From contig NC_092797.1 in NCBI RefSeq assembly GCF_918797505.1, forward strand, positions 22,643,372-22,707,371: DNA of 64,000 nt, written 5' to 3'. The DNA is from Bemisia tabaci. Taxonomy: Eukaryota; Arthropoda; Insecta; Hemiptera; Aleyrodidae. This document shows positions 47,089 to 60,900 of this stretch, piece by piece; the stretch's first letter is position 1, and each line of letters opens with the position of its first letter. The translations under genes were made by a program, and so were the position numbers. The notes beneath the pieces are model-generated. The model was not told where the DNA came from and searched no databases. It worked only from the letters and a program-made list of their open reading frames with translations.

Positions 47089-47515
47089 ACGGTTGCCATT
47101 TTTTGTGTCAGAGCGACGTGCGATTTATCGCATCAATTCGTTCCATAATTTTAGCTACTTATCGTTTTTTTCGTATTTTGAGATCGCACTTCTGAAGTCA
47201 TGAGACCAAAGAATTCATGTACCATTTGACAAAGAAATTCAATATAGTCAAGGCAGGGTTTTTTTAGAGGAAAAATATCGTATTCGATACCTACTGATAT
47301 CGAAACTGCACTCGAATGCAATATATTTCCTTTGAAAAGATCCTGCATTTAATACGTTGAACTTCTTTGTCAAATGGTACCTACATGAATTATTTTGCTT
47401 CATGACAACAGAAGTGCGATCTCAGAATTTGAAAAAAAATGATAAGTAGCTGAAATTATGGAACGAATTGATGTGATATATCGCACGTCGCTCTGACACA
47501 AAAAATGGCAACCGT
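47089..47515. mobile_element. MITE with ~70-bp TIRs (427 bp)
   Basis: Starts ACGGTTGCCATTTTTTGTGT then CAGAGCGACGTGCGAT, and ends with the reverse complement. Pairing continues inward through CGCATCAATTCGTTCC and, further in, CATTTGACAAAGAA. Non-coding. Confidence 0.75.
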
Positions 47516-47643
47516 GTTTTTTTTTTTTTTTTTGAGTGAGGACTAATAAGGCTACCTCGTGGCATTGGTTTGAGGACTGGCTTGTCCTCAGCATTCATTT
47601 TTCCACTTGTATTTCTCACAAAATATTTATTTTCACGTGTTCT

Positions 47644-47790
47644 CTCCATAGGCGTAGCCAGGCCCTTTGCAAGGGGGGCCTGGTCCTCCACCACCGGGGG
47701 TTCTGGGGGGTATGGAATACCCCACACCTCAGTGAGCGTGCCGGGGGGCCTCCCCCGGTAAATTTTTGAAATTTTAACTCTATTAGAGCG
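47644..47790 (+). repeat. Interspersed repeat fragment (GCGTAGCCAGG type)
   Basis: Contains GCGTAGCCAGGCCC near the start and GGGGGGCCTCCCCCGG then AAATTTTTGAAATTTTAACT. The last part is also present at about 41440-41490 (CCTCTCCTGGGAAATTTTTG), so both loci carry pieces of one family. Confidence 0.55.
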
Positions 47791-48047
47791 CATCTTGAGG
47801 CACTTGTGGCGCTATGATCTTCCTCGATGGATCTGTACACGACAAGAGTACATAGAGTCGCAAAGTACTGGATCGCCGATGAAGTCACTTTTCGAGGCTG
47901 TTTTGTCCAGTTCTCCGGAGACTAGTGTGCGGCGACTAGCGATGACGCATACGCAGAGACTCGCGCTCAGCGCTCCCCACTCCCGACAGTCCCGACTCGG
48001 CTCCGTTCGTCGGCTAGACACACACTGAACCAGCTAAAATAAGTAGG

Positions 48048-48345
48048 CCGGTAATAAGTCTGAAATTGAGTCCATATATGAATATTATCTCGGAGTAACA
48101 TACATTAATGGATTCATTATGGCTTTGAATATCTATTTCAAGCAAAATTTGCACAAATTAATACCGATGGAATTAAAAAAAGTCGAAAAAACACAAGCAG
48201 TCGTTGATTTCTCCATAAGCCACCGTGTAAAAAAATGCCGGTTGGTTCACACTTGGTATAAGTCAGAAATTAAATTCCTATATGAATTTTATCCAGGAGT
48301 AATATACATCAATGGATTCATTATGACTTTGACTATCAATTTCTG
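48048..48345. repeat. Diverged ~190-bp tandem duplication
   Basis: The blocks TAAGTCTGAAATTGAGTCC and TAAGTCAGAAATTAAATTCC, then ATGGATTCATTATGGCTTTG and ATGGATTCATTATGACTTTG, recur at a ~190-bp offset. The 85-codon frame over it is not recognised. Confidence 0.65.
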
Positions 48346-48912
48346 CCTAAACATCACCCAGTTTTATGCATTTTAAGGTTAAAATACTTTGAAATTGTTG
48401 CATTCAACAGGTTATTCTATTTATACGCATCCTCTCACGGGCCACGGCGACAGAGACTTACCGTCGAAGGAGGTGTTTTTGCACCATCCAGAATTTCTGG
48501 GGGGGGGGGGGGGGGCAGATGATACTATTTCCAATTCTGGGGAGGGCCAGGCCCTCCTGCCCCCCCCCCCCCCCCATCCTACGTTCTCTCCTGTAATACG
48601 TGTTCTGAGATAGGAACATTCCCAAAGTTTCATTTTTCTATCTCGAACCGTTCAAAAGTTAGATGGAGGGGGGGGGGGGGGCGGCTGGACTTACTTTGGG
48701 AACACCCTGTATGCACTTTTTAACCCATGTAAAAACCTAACCTCAAACAACGTAAACAAAACAATCGAAGAGGAACCAAAGTTTCGGTTCCGGTGTAGTT
48801 TAAATTTTTGAATCGTTATTGTGCTTTCAGCATGAATTTTTCACGCTGATCCTCAAATTCATCATAAATTCATTGTGAAAAGTCGCAGATCACTCCACCC
48901 CGTATTTTGCAG
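48346..48912. other. Upstream flank of MED22 with homopolymer runs
   Basis: G16 (48501), C15 (48561) and G14 (48668) runs lie in what look like repeat fragments; the last is followed by GGGAACACCCTGTATG, a common insect repeat end. The missing first exon of MED22 is not recognisable here. Confidence 0.45.
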
Positions 48913-51508
48913 ATGCTAAATTTTACCGCGTAACAATGATTACCCTGCTGAAATCTTACACAACCAGACTCAAGGATGACGTGAAAACGATGGTAGAGAA
49001 CTTCGAAGGTATATAATTTATTTTCTCCTCATTGGTACTTTGTGCTGTAGTTCATTTCATGAAACTTAAGACTTTTTATTCAGCATTAAAATCTGTAAAT
49101 GGCAAAGCATCAGTCCCTACTGCGATGACTGGACCGCTCGCTGGACTACCTCTATTGTGCAGCAAAGAGAGGTCTGCAACCCGCTCATTATCAGGATGAA
49201 ACAAAGGGTATCCTTCATCCTTCCTCCAACAGCCCAATTACCCGGACCAAAATTTTTTTGCCGTTGAAATATTCATCTTTTAGCGCGAAAATTTAGTTCT
49301 AGCTCAAAATTATGATGAAAATGCTCTAAAACTCTGTCCAATTATCTTAATTTTGAACTGATATACGGCACTTGCATATGACTGCGATCTGCTGCGAAAT
49401 GCCATTTATTGCGTATGACCGCAAAATGCCATATATCAGCGGTAAAAAAATTAAGATTATTGATCGGAATTTTAGTGCGTTTTTATCTTAATTTCGCAAT
49501 AGAACTCAATTTTCATGCTAAAAGATGAATTTTTCAACGGCATAAAAATTTTGGTCTGGGTACTAGGGCTATTAGTGGAGAGATGAAGGGTGTCCATTGT
49601 TTCCACCCTGACAATGAACGGGCTTTGGACCTCTCTTTGCTGTACAATAGAGGTTGTTCAGCGAGCGGTCCGGTCATCGCGGCTGGACTGACGGGTTGCC
49701 ATTTATGGATTTTAATGCCGAATAAAAAGTCTCAGGTTTTGTGAAATGGACTATAGTCTATCTTTATGAAAGCGAGAGACTTTAAGTTGCCCTAAGGATT
49801 GCTGAGTTGCATCTATTGCGGGAAGATTTACTTACGCACTGTATGTGCCACTTACGGTGCCAAAGTAGAAGAATGTGTCTCAATTATCATCAAAATTGCA
49901 ATTTAGTGCCAGCAGGTGCCCTTCTCAGAACAATTTTCTAAATCCAAGTTTTTCCTCTACTCTTTTCACTCGGTTTTGGATCAACTTGTGCCTTAGGTTT
50001 TGCATGTCCCTTTGGACTGTGGTGTGCCTCTCCACAGACTTTTCCAGTTTTTCTCACTGAGACCTGGTCCTTGGTAGTGTGATTCCTCACATGGTGGTTA
50101 CCTTAGCGCCACACCTAGAAGTCCTTTCAAAGCCACTGATGTCCTGTATTGGGCGGGTGTGTATCCGCTCTGGAATGGACAGCCTTTGAAATAGCCTGAA
50201 AGAAGAGAGGGGGGCTTGGATTGGCGGGTGTTGCAGAATGCGATGTTCGTTCTGTCCTATAATCGCAATATTTTTCCATGGCGCTTAGTTCCGTTTGACA
50301 GACCGTGCCACCCGGGATTCTTAAATCCTTAAACAGAACTCAATTTGGTGCTTAGTTCCGTTCAACAGAAATACGTCCAAATGTGACTGATCAAACAGGG
50401 GAATACTGCACTTACACTGGTCTCCCCCTCTTTTATGTTCATAGCGGTGGTTGCCACTAAATGGACTTCCAGAACGAGGAACCCGGTAGTACACTCAAAG
50501 CAGTCCTTCCTTTCTGTGGGAGGAATCAGTTTACCTCTCTCCCAGAATTTTTTCCACTGGTCTCAGCACCGATTCTTTGATTGTTCAAACTGGCAGCGAT
50601 GGAATCACCAGGCCAGATTGTGTTTCAAGCATTTAATTCACCAGTTAGAATAACAGAATCATGAGTGGTGGCTTATTCTTATTTTATGCAAGAACCATCA
50701 CACCACCAAAGAGAGTGGATCAGAAACAGAGTCGTGTTACTGAAGAGAGCTTCAAAATTCGTTCAATGCAGCACAAACTGACTGATACCACGAAAACAGC
50801 AAAATTAGTCTTATTGACATAAAAATGATATCTATAAGAAAGAATTTGGTAAGCTGAAATTGTCTTCATTTCAGACAGAACAGCAGTTAAAGCACATTAT
50901 TTCATGGGAGAACTGCTGCCTTGAGTCAAATGCTATCCTTTTCTGCCAATTTTTAACCGTATAACTTTCTCGTGAAATAAATCCAAAATAAATCTGTATC
51001 CACTATGAGTGACCTCTTACTTGCAGTACCTAATGATCAATCTTTCTCAGTTTTGTGGCAATTGCACTCGGCTGGCAACTAGGAGGTTCCGAAATTCATC
51101 TCAGGGTAACGAGCACACTCTTTTCCATACTTTACTGTTTCTCTTTTTAGTACGCACAATAAAATCCAACTGTTTGTAATTGTTTCAGAAATAATCAGAC
51201 TGGCTAAAGGTGAACATGAAACTCAACTTTCTAGAATGGCACAGTGCGAACAAGACACCTTTGAGATGCATGTGCGCGCTGCAAACATCGTCCGAGCAGG
51301 CGAATCATTAATGAAGCTTGTTTCAGATATCAAGCAGTACCTAATTTTAAACGATTTCCCATCTGTGAATGATGCAATTACTCAAAATTCAAAACTATTC
51401 CGTAATAAGCAAAATGAGTGTGATCAGAAATTAATGAATCTCAGGGACGATATGGCTGCTGATTTATATGATTTAGAGGAAGAATACTATACCTCCATTG
51501 TAAAATGA
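48913..51508 (+). CDS. Mediator complex subunit 22 (5' end uncertain)
   Basis: Two coding exons are visible: 48913-49008 and 51189-51508, joined within a codon (phase 1) across a 2,180-nt intron with GT/AG ends. The product runs from [20 protein letters not shown] through [20 protein letters not shown] and [13 protein letters not shown] to [14 protein letters not shown]. This follows the MED22 (Surf5) family over nearly its whole length of about 140 aa. MED22 sits in the Mediator head module and helps pass regulator signals to RNA polymerase II in the nucleus. Family members usually start a little earlier (an N-terminal PQSKE-like stretch); here only MITLLKSY or a spliced-in DAKFYRVT precedes it. 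Exon 1 is bordered by an acceptor TTTTGCAG at 48912, so an upstream exon is likely. AATAAA-rich sequence at about 52208-52222 may end the mRNA. Confidence 0.88.
49045..49756. mobile_element. Foldback element in the MED22 intron (712 bp)
   Basis: Arms of about 200-250 bp are imperfect inverted copies: CTGTAGTTCATTTCATGAAA and GACTTTTTATTCAGCATTAA on the left match the complements of GTGAAATGGACTATAG and TTAATGCCGAATAAAAAGTC on the right. CTCTTTGCTG and its complement lie further in. No coding capacity and no clear duplication. More diverged than the two large foldback elements, so older. Confidence 0.75.
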
Positions 51509-54500
51509 GATTTTTTCATCTGTATTGCTGTTTCATACGCATTTCTTCTCACCCTTTCGTCCAAATATGTGTGTATCTTAACTGGAAATTTACATAATTT
51601 AAGGAAGATGTCTGGGATGTCTTCTCTTGTTTACTCTCTCTACCAAATATTTTTTTTTTCTTTGATTACCTGAATTTTTGAGTCTTTTATTAAATATGAT
51701 TTTGTCAGTTGTTAGCTTGAAATATAGGTAAGCAATACATTTTTAAAGAAATTTATTGTATCATTCTCTAAAAGCACTGACACTCCTTGAGTAGCTATAA
51801 ACCCAGACACAATTTTTCCGTTTCATTTTATTGGCAAGAAGAACTCAGTCAGGATACCCAACGATTACTTATGTTAGTTCCTAGTCTAAGTGTTGATCCA
51901 AGCCCTCAAAATTGAACGTCACCCAGTCAACTCCCAAGAAATTGTCTTAAATTTTCTCATTCAGAATTCATTGTAGGTAGCTGTCAATTGTTTTGTTGGA
52001 TAAAGTATTCTGAAGAAACCATCATTATTCCAGGAATATTTTTATATTTAGGATTGATATCATCGATCCGAGGAGGATCGAGTCATTTTGCTTTTGATCA
52101 CCTTATTACAGGATAAAGGAACAAAGGTACCGAATGGAATATTTAATCAGAAAAATAAAAATAGTTCTTGTTGAATGAGAATTTGAGTTTAATTATTTTT
52201 TGTACATAAATAAATAAATAAATTTATGTAAACTCTGAGTCAAAAGAAATTTACAATTGAAGCAATAAGACTCTATCACCATTTAAAAAAAAAGGGGGAA
52301 AAAAGAGATTTAAATAAATAAGATGGACTGTGTAACAGTAAATGGTAAGGTCGATTAATGAGATGTATCATCAAATAATAAGCAATTCTGAGCAAAGCTG
52401 CAGCTGCACTCCAACTCAAAAAATATTTTTTTCTAATAGTTGGCTTGGACTTTTTGCTCTCAATGAACAGATTTTACCTGCTGTTATGCCAAACCATTAT
52501 TGCCAGATAAAGATGAAAAATAAATCAGTTTATTTTCCCCCATTTAAAATATCCACATTTTATTTTATAACCTGGCAATGCTGTGCCTGTCACAGCACAA
52601 AAACAGCTTTAGCAAAATAACAGCATAGGGTAAAAATAATTCTTTTTTTTAGGAATTAGATCGAATTTAAATAAAGTGAAATCTTATACATTTTGCTCTT
52701 CCAAATTAGGGAAGAAAAACGATTTGCTAACAACAAAAAAAAAAGACTGAAAACAGTGACAAAGCACTAAACTTTCGGTCAGAGGAGTCAATGGCAACAA
52801 AATAATAGGAATAATGGCAAATAAATGCAGTAAAAAAGTGTTGATACTTATCATTGGGCATGCCACCAAAAATCTTGTATTTCTCTTCTTTACAAAATAT
52901 GCAACAGCAGAAAGTATCGCAAAATCAAGTTTCAAATCTTTGAATCTTGCGGCAAATTTACATTAAATATAAGATCTATCCAGGCTCCAAGTTTGTATTT
53001 TGGTGTTGACAGAAAAACTGCCCTTTGAAAAGCACAACCGGCTTTGTTGTCCACTGCGGGACCTAGTTGTACCTCTCTTATATTTACTTGTGTGGCTTGT
53101 CTTCCCAACGATTTATATAGCCCAATAGTATTATTACAAATCATTGGGAAGACAAAAAGTCACGTAAGTTGATTGGTGCACCCTGATAAAATGCTAACCA
53201 AACATCTCTTATTGATGTTAACAAGACACAAAAAAGCATCACCAATTGACAGAACTGAGGCGGTAGGAATAACATAGTGCCTCATTATCAGTGCACAGGA
53301 TGATGTCATATTTTCAGGGCAATGTTCCTGTTAAAGGTATTAGCTGTCAAAATTGGCCACTGGAATGACTTTGTCAATTTTGCTATATTCAGGATTCTAC
53401 ATTTAAAGCTTGATCTGGCGCACCCAAAATTGATTTACTAAAGGAAAATAAACATCATATGTATTCGCAATAAATTTGTAACTAAATCATTTGCAAAAGT
53501 GGTTTGAACAGAGGTTAAAATCTTAAACAGCAAAATATCTTTACAAACAAAAAGCTCAGCTTTATTTAAAGACATAGTGTCGGTGTTCGTGGTTTATTTG
53601 AAGAGCCTGGTGGATGCCTCATTAGCACTACCTTCACTGAATAAAGAAATTTAAAAACAGAATTGCGTCGATTATAATTGATCAACTCAAAGAGTATGTG
53701 GGTAATGGTAACTAAAGTAAATAATATTTTTTCAACTGAGGCAGCAGTTGGTTATGAACTTTTCTTACTTTTTTTTATGGGCAAGGTAAAGTTTTGAGTA
53801 CAAAAGTACAGCCAAAAATAAGTTTAAAATTTAATGCTTATGCCTATGAAGTTGTGTTTTAAGTTCTCATCAAGTTTGATCAATTAGATGGATTTAATAA
53901 GTGTCAGTAAGTAAAGAGTAAGTAAAGTAAAATTAACGATGAGTTTGTTAGATTTGCAGAGACATGCTCCAGAATTTTAAGCAAACAAGTTTTTGTTTGA
54001 ATATTCATCCAAATGACTGAACTGCTTTAATGCTCTAAATATTGATTAAAGCTCAAATTTGATAACAGCAACTATCGAATCAAAATTGTTCAATATACTT
54101 TAGCAATGCTGATAATTGTAGCTCAGAGCCAAAGGATCAAATATACATATTTATGAATTTAAGATAAAAAATAAATAACCATGCACATGTTCAACCCGAT
54201 GCAGAGCGAATTCTTCTCAATTTTTAAAAATTAGTATCTAGATCCTTGAATTAGACACAGCTAAGAATATTGCTGAAGAAAGCAATAATCAGGGAAAAGA
54301 GATCAGGAGACCTAACTTCATGTTCCTAAAAAAATTTTATAACGATTCTTTTCTCTCTAAGTTATGGTTATGATCTTGATTTTATTCATCTGTTTGTAAC
54401 TATTGGTAACAGGCAAAAAAGATACTTCACAGAAATAATCATAACCCTTAGGTGAACCAGTGATAAGATTCAGAGTAAAAGCCGGAAAATCGAGCAAAAA

Positions 54501-57500
54501 TGGTACAATCATCAAACAACAATAGGTACAAGTCCAATCTATTGGTGCACTTTCCTACTAGATTCCCAACCTCAGTGCGTACCTATTTGAATGCTTGGGA
54601 ATTTTTATAAATAAGACATCCACTGAAAATTCAAAAAGGCAACCTACCAAGTTTCATCAATAATGATGGACTTAGGATTACAAGTTCAGTTCTTAAATAG
54701 TTTGAGTATGATATGAGTTTATGAAAGATCAGAGAAGCTGAAATGAATGAAAAGGAAAATGGTACGATACCGCCAGCTAATTTGTCTCATTTACAACTCT
54801 CATCAATCTTCATCAATTTATTATGGCTTTAGATGGCTATAAAAAATATAAAAAGGTATCCAGGTTTCATTGAAAGGAAAAATATGATACACCTCGGGAT
54901 TAAAGAATCCAAGCGCAGGGGCAAAAACTCTTGGTTGCTACTTTAGGTTGGACATTTCTATTTCCACTGACATCTTTCTCACTTCAAAAATGGACAACAG
55001 AAATATTACGAAACCATTTGGAGGCCATATTACAATTATGATCTATGTAAGTTTTTACAGTTCCTTACAAAAACATTGATTAGCTGCACTTTCATATGAT
55101 GAATAGCAGACTGACAAAAATCAGGTTCAGATCTTAAAGAAAATATTTTAAAATTTATATACAAAATACACAGAAATATTCATAACAAATTTTAATAAAA
55201 CATCTATGATAAAAACAAAAACATGAAAACAAAAATTCTAGCTATTTACATCAATAAAAATATTAAATGTATCACAAGAGAACAAAACATTTTTTCCTTC
55301 AACTATTGACAATCTCGCACATCCCCTTCCAAAATTAAACAAGTTGCACCTCAAAAGGAAAACAGATTACCTAATATTTACTTCTAGTATTTTTATTGAG
55401 TCCATTTTAACTAATATCAGAGTACTTCTTTTGAAAGGTGATGCATCAAACATTTGCAATGTGTGAGAAGCTTCAGAGGCTATCTCCTCTCTTCACTTTT
55501 TGAACTTAAAATTTCACAAAATTTTTCGACAAAGAAGATAAGTTTTGAGAAAACAATTACAGGATATTAACAGTGTAACTCAGCCCTCTCTGCTACATTT
55601 TTTACCGCTGCACTACCTGTGATCACAGGAAGAAGACGAGCTACACAAGTCAAAGATTAACCTCTAGCTCATGGATACAAAATAATCCAGCGACGGACGG
55701 CTCATTCTGAGATTAGTAATGATAATATTTCCAAGAAGAAACATGAAAAAGAAGAATGAGTAAAATCAAGCAAAAATTAAAGATTCAATAAATTCCTAGA
55801 TCTGGGAATATCATACTCATCAACATAAAAAAAAGAGGAACAAAATTAAAAAAAATTCTACATAAAACGTTTCTGCACTAAGTTACAGCTCATTATGTTT
55901 TGGAACTGAATGAGTGTAAAAATCAAACTCTAAGGTGTTGGATCTGAAAATGCAAAATATTTAAACTGAAACAGAAATTAATTTTTCGTTTTCTGGAACA
56001 GAATTTGATTTGGACTCCATTGCATGCCTTCAAGGGCTCAGTCCTCCTCTGATGAACTACAGAGGGATACAAATGTAAGAAAATGACATTTTTGTCTTTT
56101 TGTACATGCTTTAAAAGCAGAATTAATGAACATACATAATAGTTAAACCTTCTTTTTGACGATTTTCAGTTGAGGGTTCTGATTTGGAGCAAACATGCAT
56201 ATTTTGCCATAACCAAAATCCACTTTTTTATTTTGATCTGGTATGATTTTCTTTTTTTCAACAATGAACAAACCTAAGTGAAAAATAGAACAAAAATTTG
56301 CCGATTCAAAATCCAACTCCTTGATCTCTTTTATTGTCAAGCTGTAAATGCCAGCGATTAGAAGAAGGAAAAATGTTTTGATAAGTCTTTTTTTTTTGCT
56401 TTAGGAATAAAAATGAATTATCAACACTTTTAATGGAACAAACTTCAAGCAGGTGCACTGCTTTTCATTCATGCATTCATTAATGAAAAAAGAGTTTAAG
56501 TCTTATGAATAATGAGTCATGACTGAAGCCACTACGTAAAATAATAATTAACCTTGAATCCCTTTTAATCTAGGTATATAATTACATTTTGGGTGATGCT
56601 AAAATGGCTTCGGAGAGATTTTGATATTCTGAAATGAAGGGTACACAACACAGGAACTACAAATGTCATACGTATTATGTAGACAAATTAAGTGAAGCTC
56701 AAGATGGCATAAGGGTGAATCTCCAGCAGACATAAACAACCATTGAGATATAAAATACATACGTCAATTATAATTTTCCTTTAATATTCAGAAAAAAGTG
56801 AGGCCATAGAAGAGGCACGTCTTGGCTGTATTTTTTCAAAGTATCCCTCTGGAAAACCTTAAATGAACGCCAACATTACCTGATCTATAGATTCGCTATT
56901 CACATGACAAATGGAAAGGTGATAGTAAGTGTCTAGCTTATTTTGGTTGTTATTTGCAGTTCTCACAGAGGATTTTTTGGTAGAAGACAGGTCAAACGTG
57001 TTGTTACATGCAAGTTTAGTTTCTTGCTTAAAAAACGTAAAACCGATGAACGAGTATTGTGGAAATATCTTAATGTTTATTTTTGCTACTGAAGATCCAC
57101 CCAAGGTTGAGGACCGAGAGCTCATCGATGCATCTCACTTAATATTTTACGATAATGTTGTAAATATTACAAAGGCTGACCTCTGCCAACAATTGTGGCT
57201 TCGCGTATTTAAAAGGATTATTTTTCTCCTTCTCTTCTTTTTACAAAGAGATTTTACAGCAAAATTCAATTTCATTGCCAAAAGTCTAGAACATCCTCGG
57301 TTATGGATAAAACTTCAAATTATGGGGTAAAATAATATTTCTTTAATAAAGCCTTAGTTAAGCGCTGAAGAAGATTAACTTAATTTTGGGGTAAACTAGT
57401 TCTGTGAGGATTGCTTCCTTCTTTTTAGGGGGAAAAAGGGTATGAAACCTTAACTTTTAGCAAGGATAGGCCAATCAAGGTGCTAAAAAAGAGGAGAATG

Positions 57501-57979
57501 ATACTGAAATTAAGTAAGCAACTGACTGAGGAAGTGTATGGGGTAAACCTCACTGACAAAGGCAAGACTTTTTGGAGGTGTTGGAATTAGCCTTGGTCTG
57601 TCTCAGTTACGAATTAGCAGCATCTCTTGAAAACTATTGAATTTATATTGAATCATCCCTCCAGGGTTATTCTGCACTTCATATGCTCATCTCTAACTGT
57701 TCATTTACTTTTTTGAAGGATAACTGATCATTGTTATGGGACAACATAGTTATAGTGTTGTTTTTTCTTACCCTACCAAGGATGTTCAAGGATGATTAAT
57801 GCCTGAGTCCAGCAATGTTCTTTTTTTATGTTTAAAAAAATTAGGGGGAATTTCGAATTTCTGCGATACAGATTGTTGTCTTGGTAGTTCCACCATTGAT
57901 ATTTTCTTATTAATTCTAATTTTTTAGACTGTTAGGAGACCCTTGTCACTGAGAACTGGAACAAAAATAGCATTGATAA
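51509..57979. other. Convergent intergenic / 3' UTR region
   Basis: AT-rich DNA between the 3' ends of MED22 (+) and MEGF8 (-). It should include both 3' UTRs. Open frames at 52342, 52684, 56143 and 56929 are unrecognised and have AT-biased composition. Nothing else stands out. Confidence 0.5.
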
Positions 57980-60900
57980 CTACAAATGACTAGTCCCTCT
58001 TCTCAAGAAAGGCCTACTATTAACAGGATTTTGGCGAGGTAGAAAAATTAAAGAGGATGCTAAGGCTAATCTCACAGGGGCATTTTTACCACCCGGAAGA
58101 CGAATGAAGATAGTACTGACTGCGGCAAGTCCATCTTCAGTAGGCTCGATAGCCACTGGGCCTCCAGGATGCCTGTAGCGTGATCTTCTTCTATGATTGG
58201 GGGAATGCCTACTTGACTGTAGCAACAGGTTAACTGAAGCAAACGGTCTTTTAGCCATGTGTAACATTTCCACAACATGTCGTCGGCGCGCTCTACGTAA
58301 ATCTGCAGCCTGCTTAGCTTTCCAGCCAACAACACATCCAGCCAGGAACAAAAAGAAGCAAGAAAAAAAGACTGAGAAAAATACAAACAGATCAATATGT
58401 AGCTGGTCTTGTCGGAAGAAAACTGTTCCGTAAGCAGCTTGGTAGGGAGGTCCTGTAGCAACGAGAGCCAGATAGAATCTTGTTGAGCCAAGATCGTGTC
58501 TGTCATGAGGTAAAGTCAGGACCAATCTGTCACTAAGATTCTTCAGGATCAGGAATGTGTTGCGTTGATTCAAAGTTATGAAAGTTGCCAGACTATCGGC
58601 TGACCTTTCTAGCATGCTGTAGGGTTGATTTGGGTACCAATTTCCATTTGTCAAGTTTGAGCTGTCGGACTCAATAAAATCTTTATCTTCTCCACGACGC
58701 TGAAACCTGAAATTAACGAAGAACAAAAAAGATTATGAGCTGTACTGTAGTTTTGGAGGGATTTTTCTAGAAAATAATAAGCAATGTAGGTTTTGCAGCA
58801 TGGAAAAAGAGTTTTTTTTTTCAAAGTGATAAGTATAAAAACAATTGTGCTAATATATTTTCCTGTCACACTATTATTTTTCGAATATTCACTGACAAAC
58901 ATCATTAGAATTAAGTAACTTTAAAATACTTAAAAATGCAAAATTGGGCATTGACATTTTAAATATTAGTATGGTTAAAAAAAATTTTAAGATTTAACTA
59001 CATGTGCCTATCCGCTCTACCAGTGAAAGGTGCTGAAACGTGCTTCTGTGTAGAACATCTACAAAGCTCTGAGGATATTTTACACAAAACCAAATCTTCA
59101 CTTGATAGATGGAGGTTGTCTTTCTCCCTTGTTTTCTTGCGCTCTCTCAGCAAAGGTGAACCTCGTAATTGGCAATTAGAGTGAGGTAAAATTTTAAGTA
59201 GGTAGTTTATTGGAAGAACGTTATAAGAATGAAAATCAAATAAGAAAGGCAACTGTCCATTACACAATGTTTATAGAACTTGGAATTACTTAGTCAAATA
59301 GGAAAGAGCAAAATACTGAAAATGAAAAAAAATCTTGGACTTGATAGAGATTGCAAGAAGGAAAATTAATAGATATCATATATAATGCAAATAGAAGTTA
59401 TAGGACTTTACCTAGGATCAAATAATATGGAGTGTGCTCCTGAGGTAGCGTTAATATCTACGATGAAAGTGTCATCTCGAGGAGACAAGTACAGATCAAC
59501 ACTTCCCTGAGTTACATCAACGGTAAGTCGGATATCCACGTTCATAAATCTTGGCTGTACAACAAAGAATACCTAAACAAAGAAAATGAATGATACTTGA
59601 TGATTCAGTATATTGGCCAAGAATAATTCAATTCAAACATAGATAGAGAGAAATAACTGGAAGTGAATTGGTGAATTTTAGTAAAATTCACTTTCAATTC
59701 TTATCAAGAATCAATTCAATCAATTCTTATGAAATCAAGAGAAAAAACAGAAATAAAGGCGAAACTAGCAGAAGAAGCAGGGTAACAAACTGTGAGCTGG
59801 TTGAATAAAAAAGAAAAGAGAATCCGAAAATTAAGAAAGTCTAACTCGAGGCATTTACTTGAATTTACTTTTTTAGTTTGAGTTTTTTAATTTTTTGATT
59901 CTCTTTTCTTCGTTACACATAATTCTTGGTGGAATCATGGGCAAAAAGAATAAATTAGGCTCAATCAATTGAGACTTAATTACTTTTTCAACCCGGACTT
60001 ATAAAGTTCATAAATACTGGTGGGCTAAAAAGCATTAATTTTTCGACATTTTCTGATCTCAGTACTCCGCAAAACATTTTTTTTCAGGCATAAATTGTTG
60101 AAACACTTCAAAAAGGTTTAGGAAAGCTTCTTACAGCTAAAAAAATTTTTGAACTTGTGAAACAAGACTGCCTTTGAGAAATTTGGCTTATGATAACTTG
60201 TAAATTCCTGATGAAAGAAGGGTAAAAAAATTTCCTCTTGGCAAATTTCATGAAGTAGAAAATGATCTGTGAAGAAAGTTTGAATAAATATCGATGGCAT
60301 AGGTCTGCAATCACATATCTCGTTTGCTGTGTCTGAAAATCTCCGCCTCTATGTTATTTTTTTAAAGGAGAACGAATTGACATGATTCCTTGAAGTTTCT
60401 GCAGAATTTTCTTTGCACAGAGAAGAAAAATCATGGCAGTTCTAAAGAATTGTCGTTGAGTAGTTTTCCGTTTAAAAAATAAAGTATGATAGGAAGTCTG
60501 CGACGTCGCAAACCGAGTTATGTGATTGCCAACTTACACCAACGCTATGTAACTTAAAACTGAGGTCCACTTACAGAATGTCCAGGGTACAGAGGTTTTG
60601 GCTTCATCTTGCAGTCTTCTATTAATTTGGTGTCAAGGCAGAATTTGAGATCGACACTCATTTGTTTGTAGCACTGGTGACCATTAGTCGGAGTACCCAT
60701 GAAGCTTTCTCGGCATTTGGAACACTGCAACTGCCAACACTTCATGTTGGATCTTGGGTTAGCCTGACAACTTGGATCTGACTCCGTATTATTTTGGCAA
60801 TTGCACTTCTCACCAGTGACAGGATCACAAATACTACCATGGCCATGGCACTCACAAGGCCTGCACGGCTCCCGCAGATCATCTGTTTCTCGGAAAAATC

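Noticed and set aside
56929..57330. 133-codon plus-strand frame between the two host genes
   Set aside because: No domain recognised, AT-biased composition, no intron or promoter support. It overlaps what is likely the 3' region of MEGF8 on the other strand.
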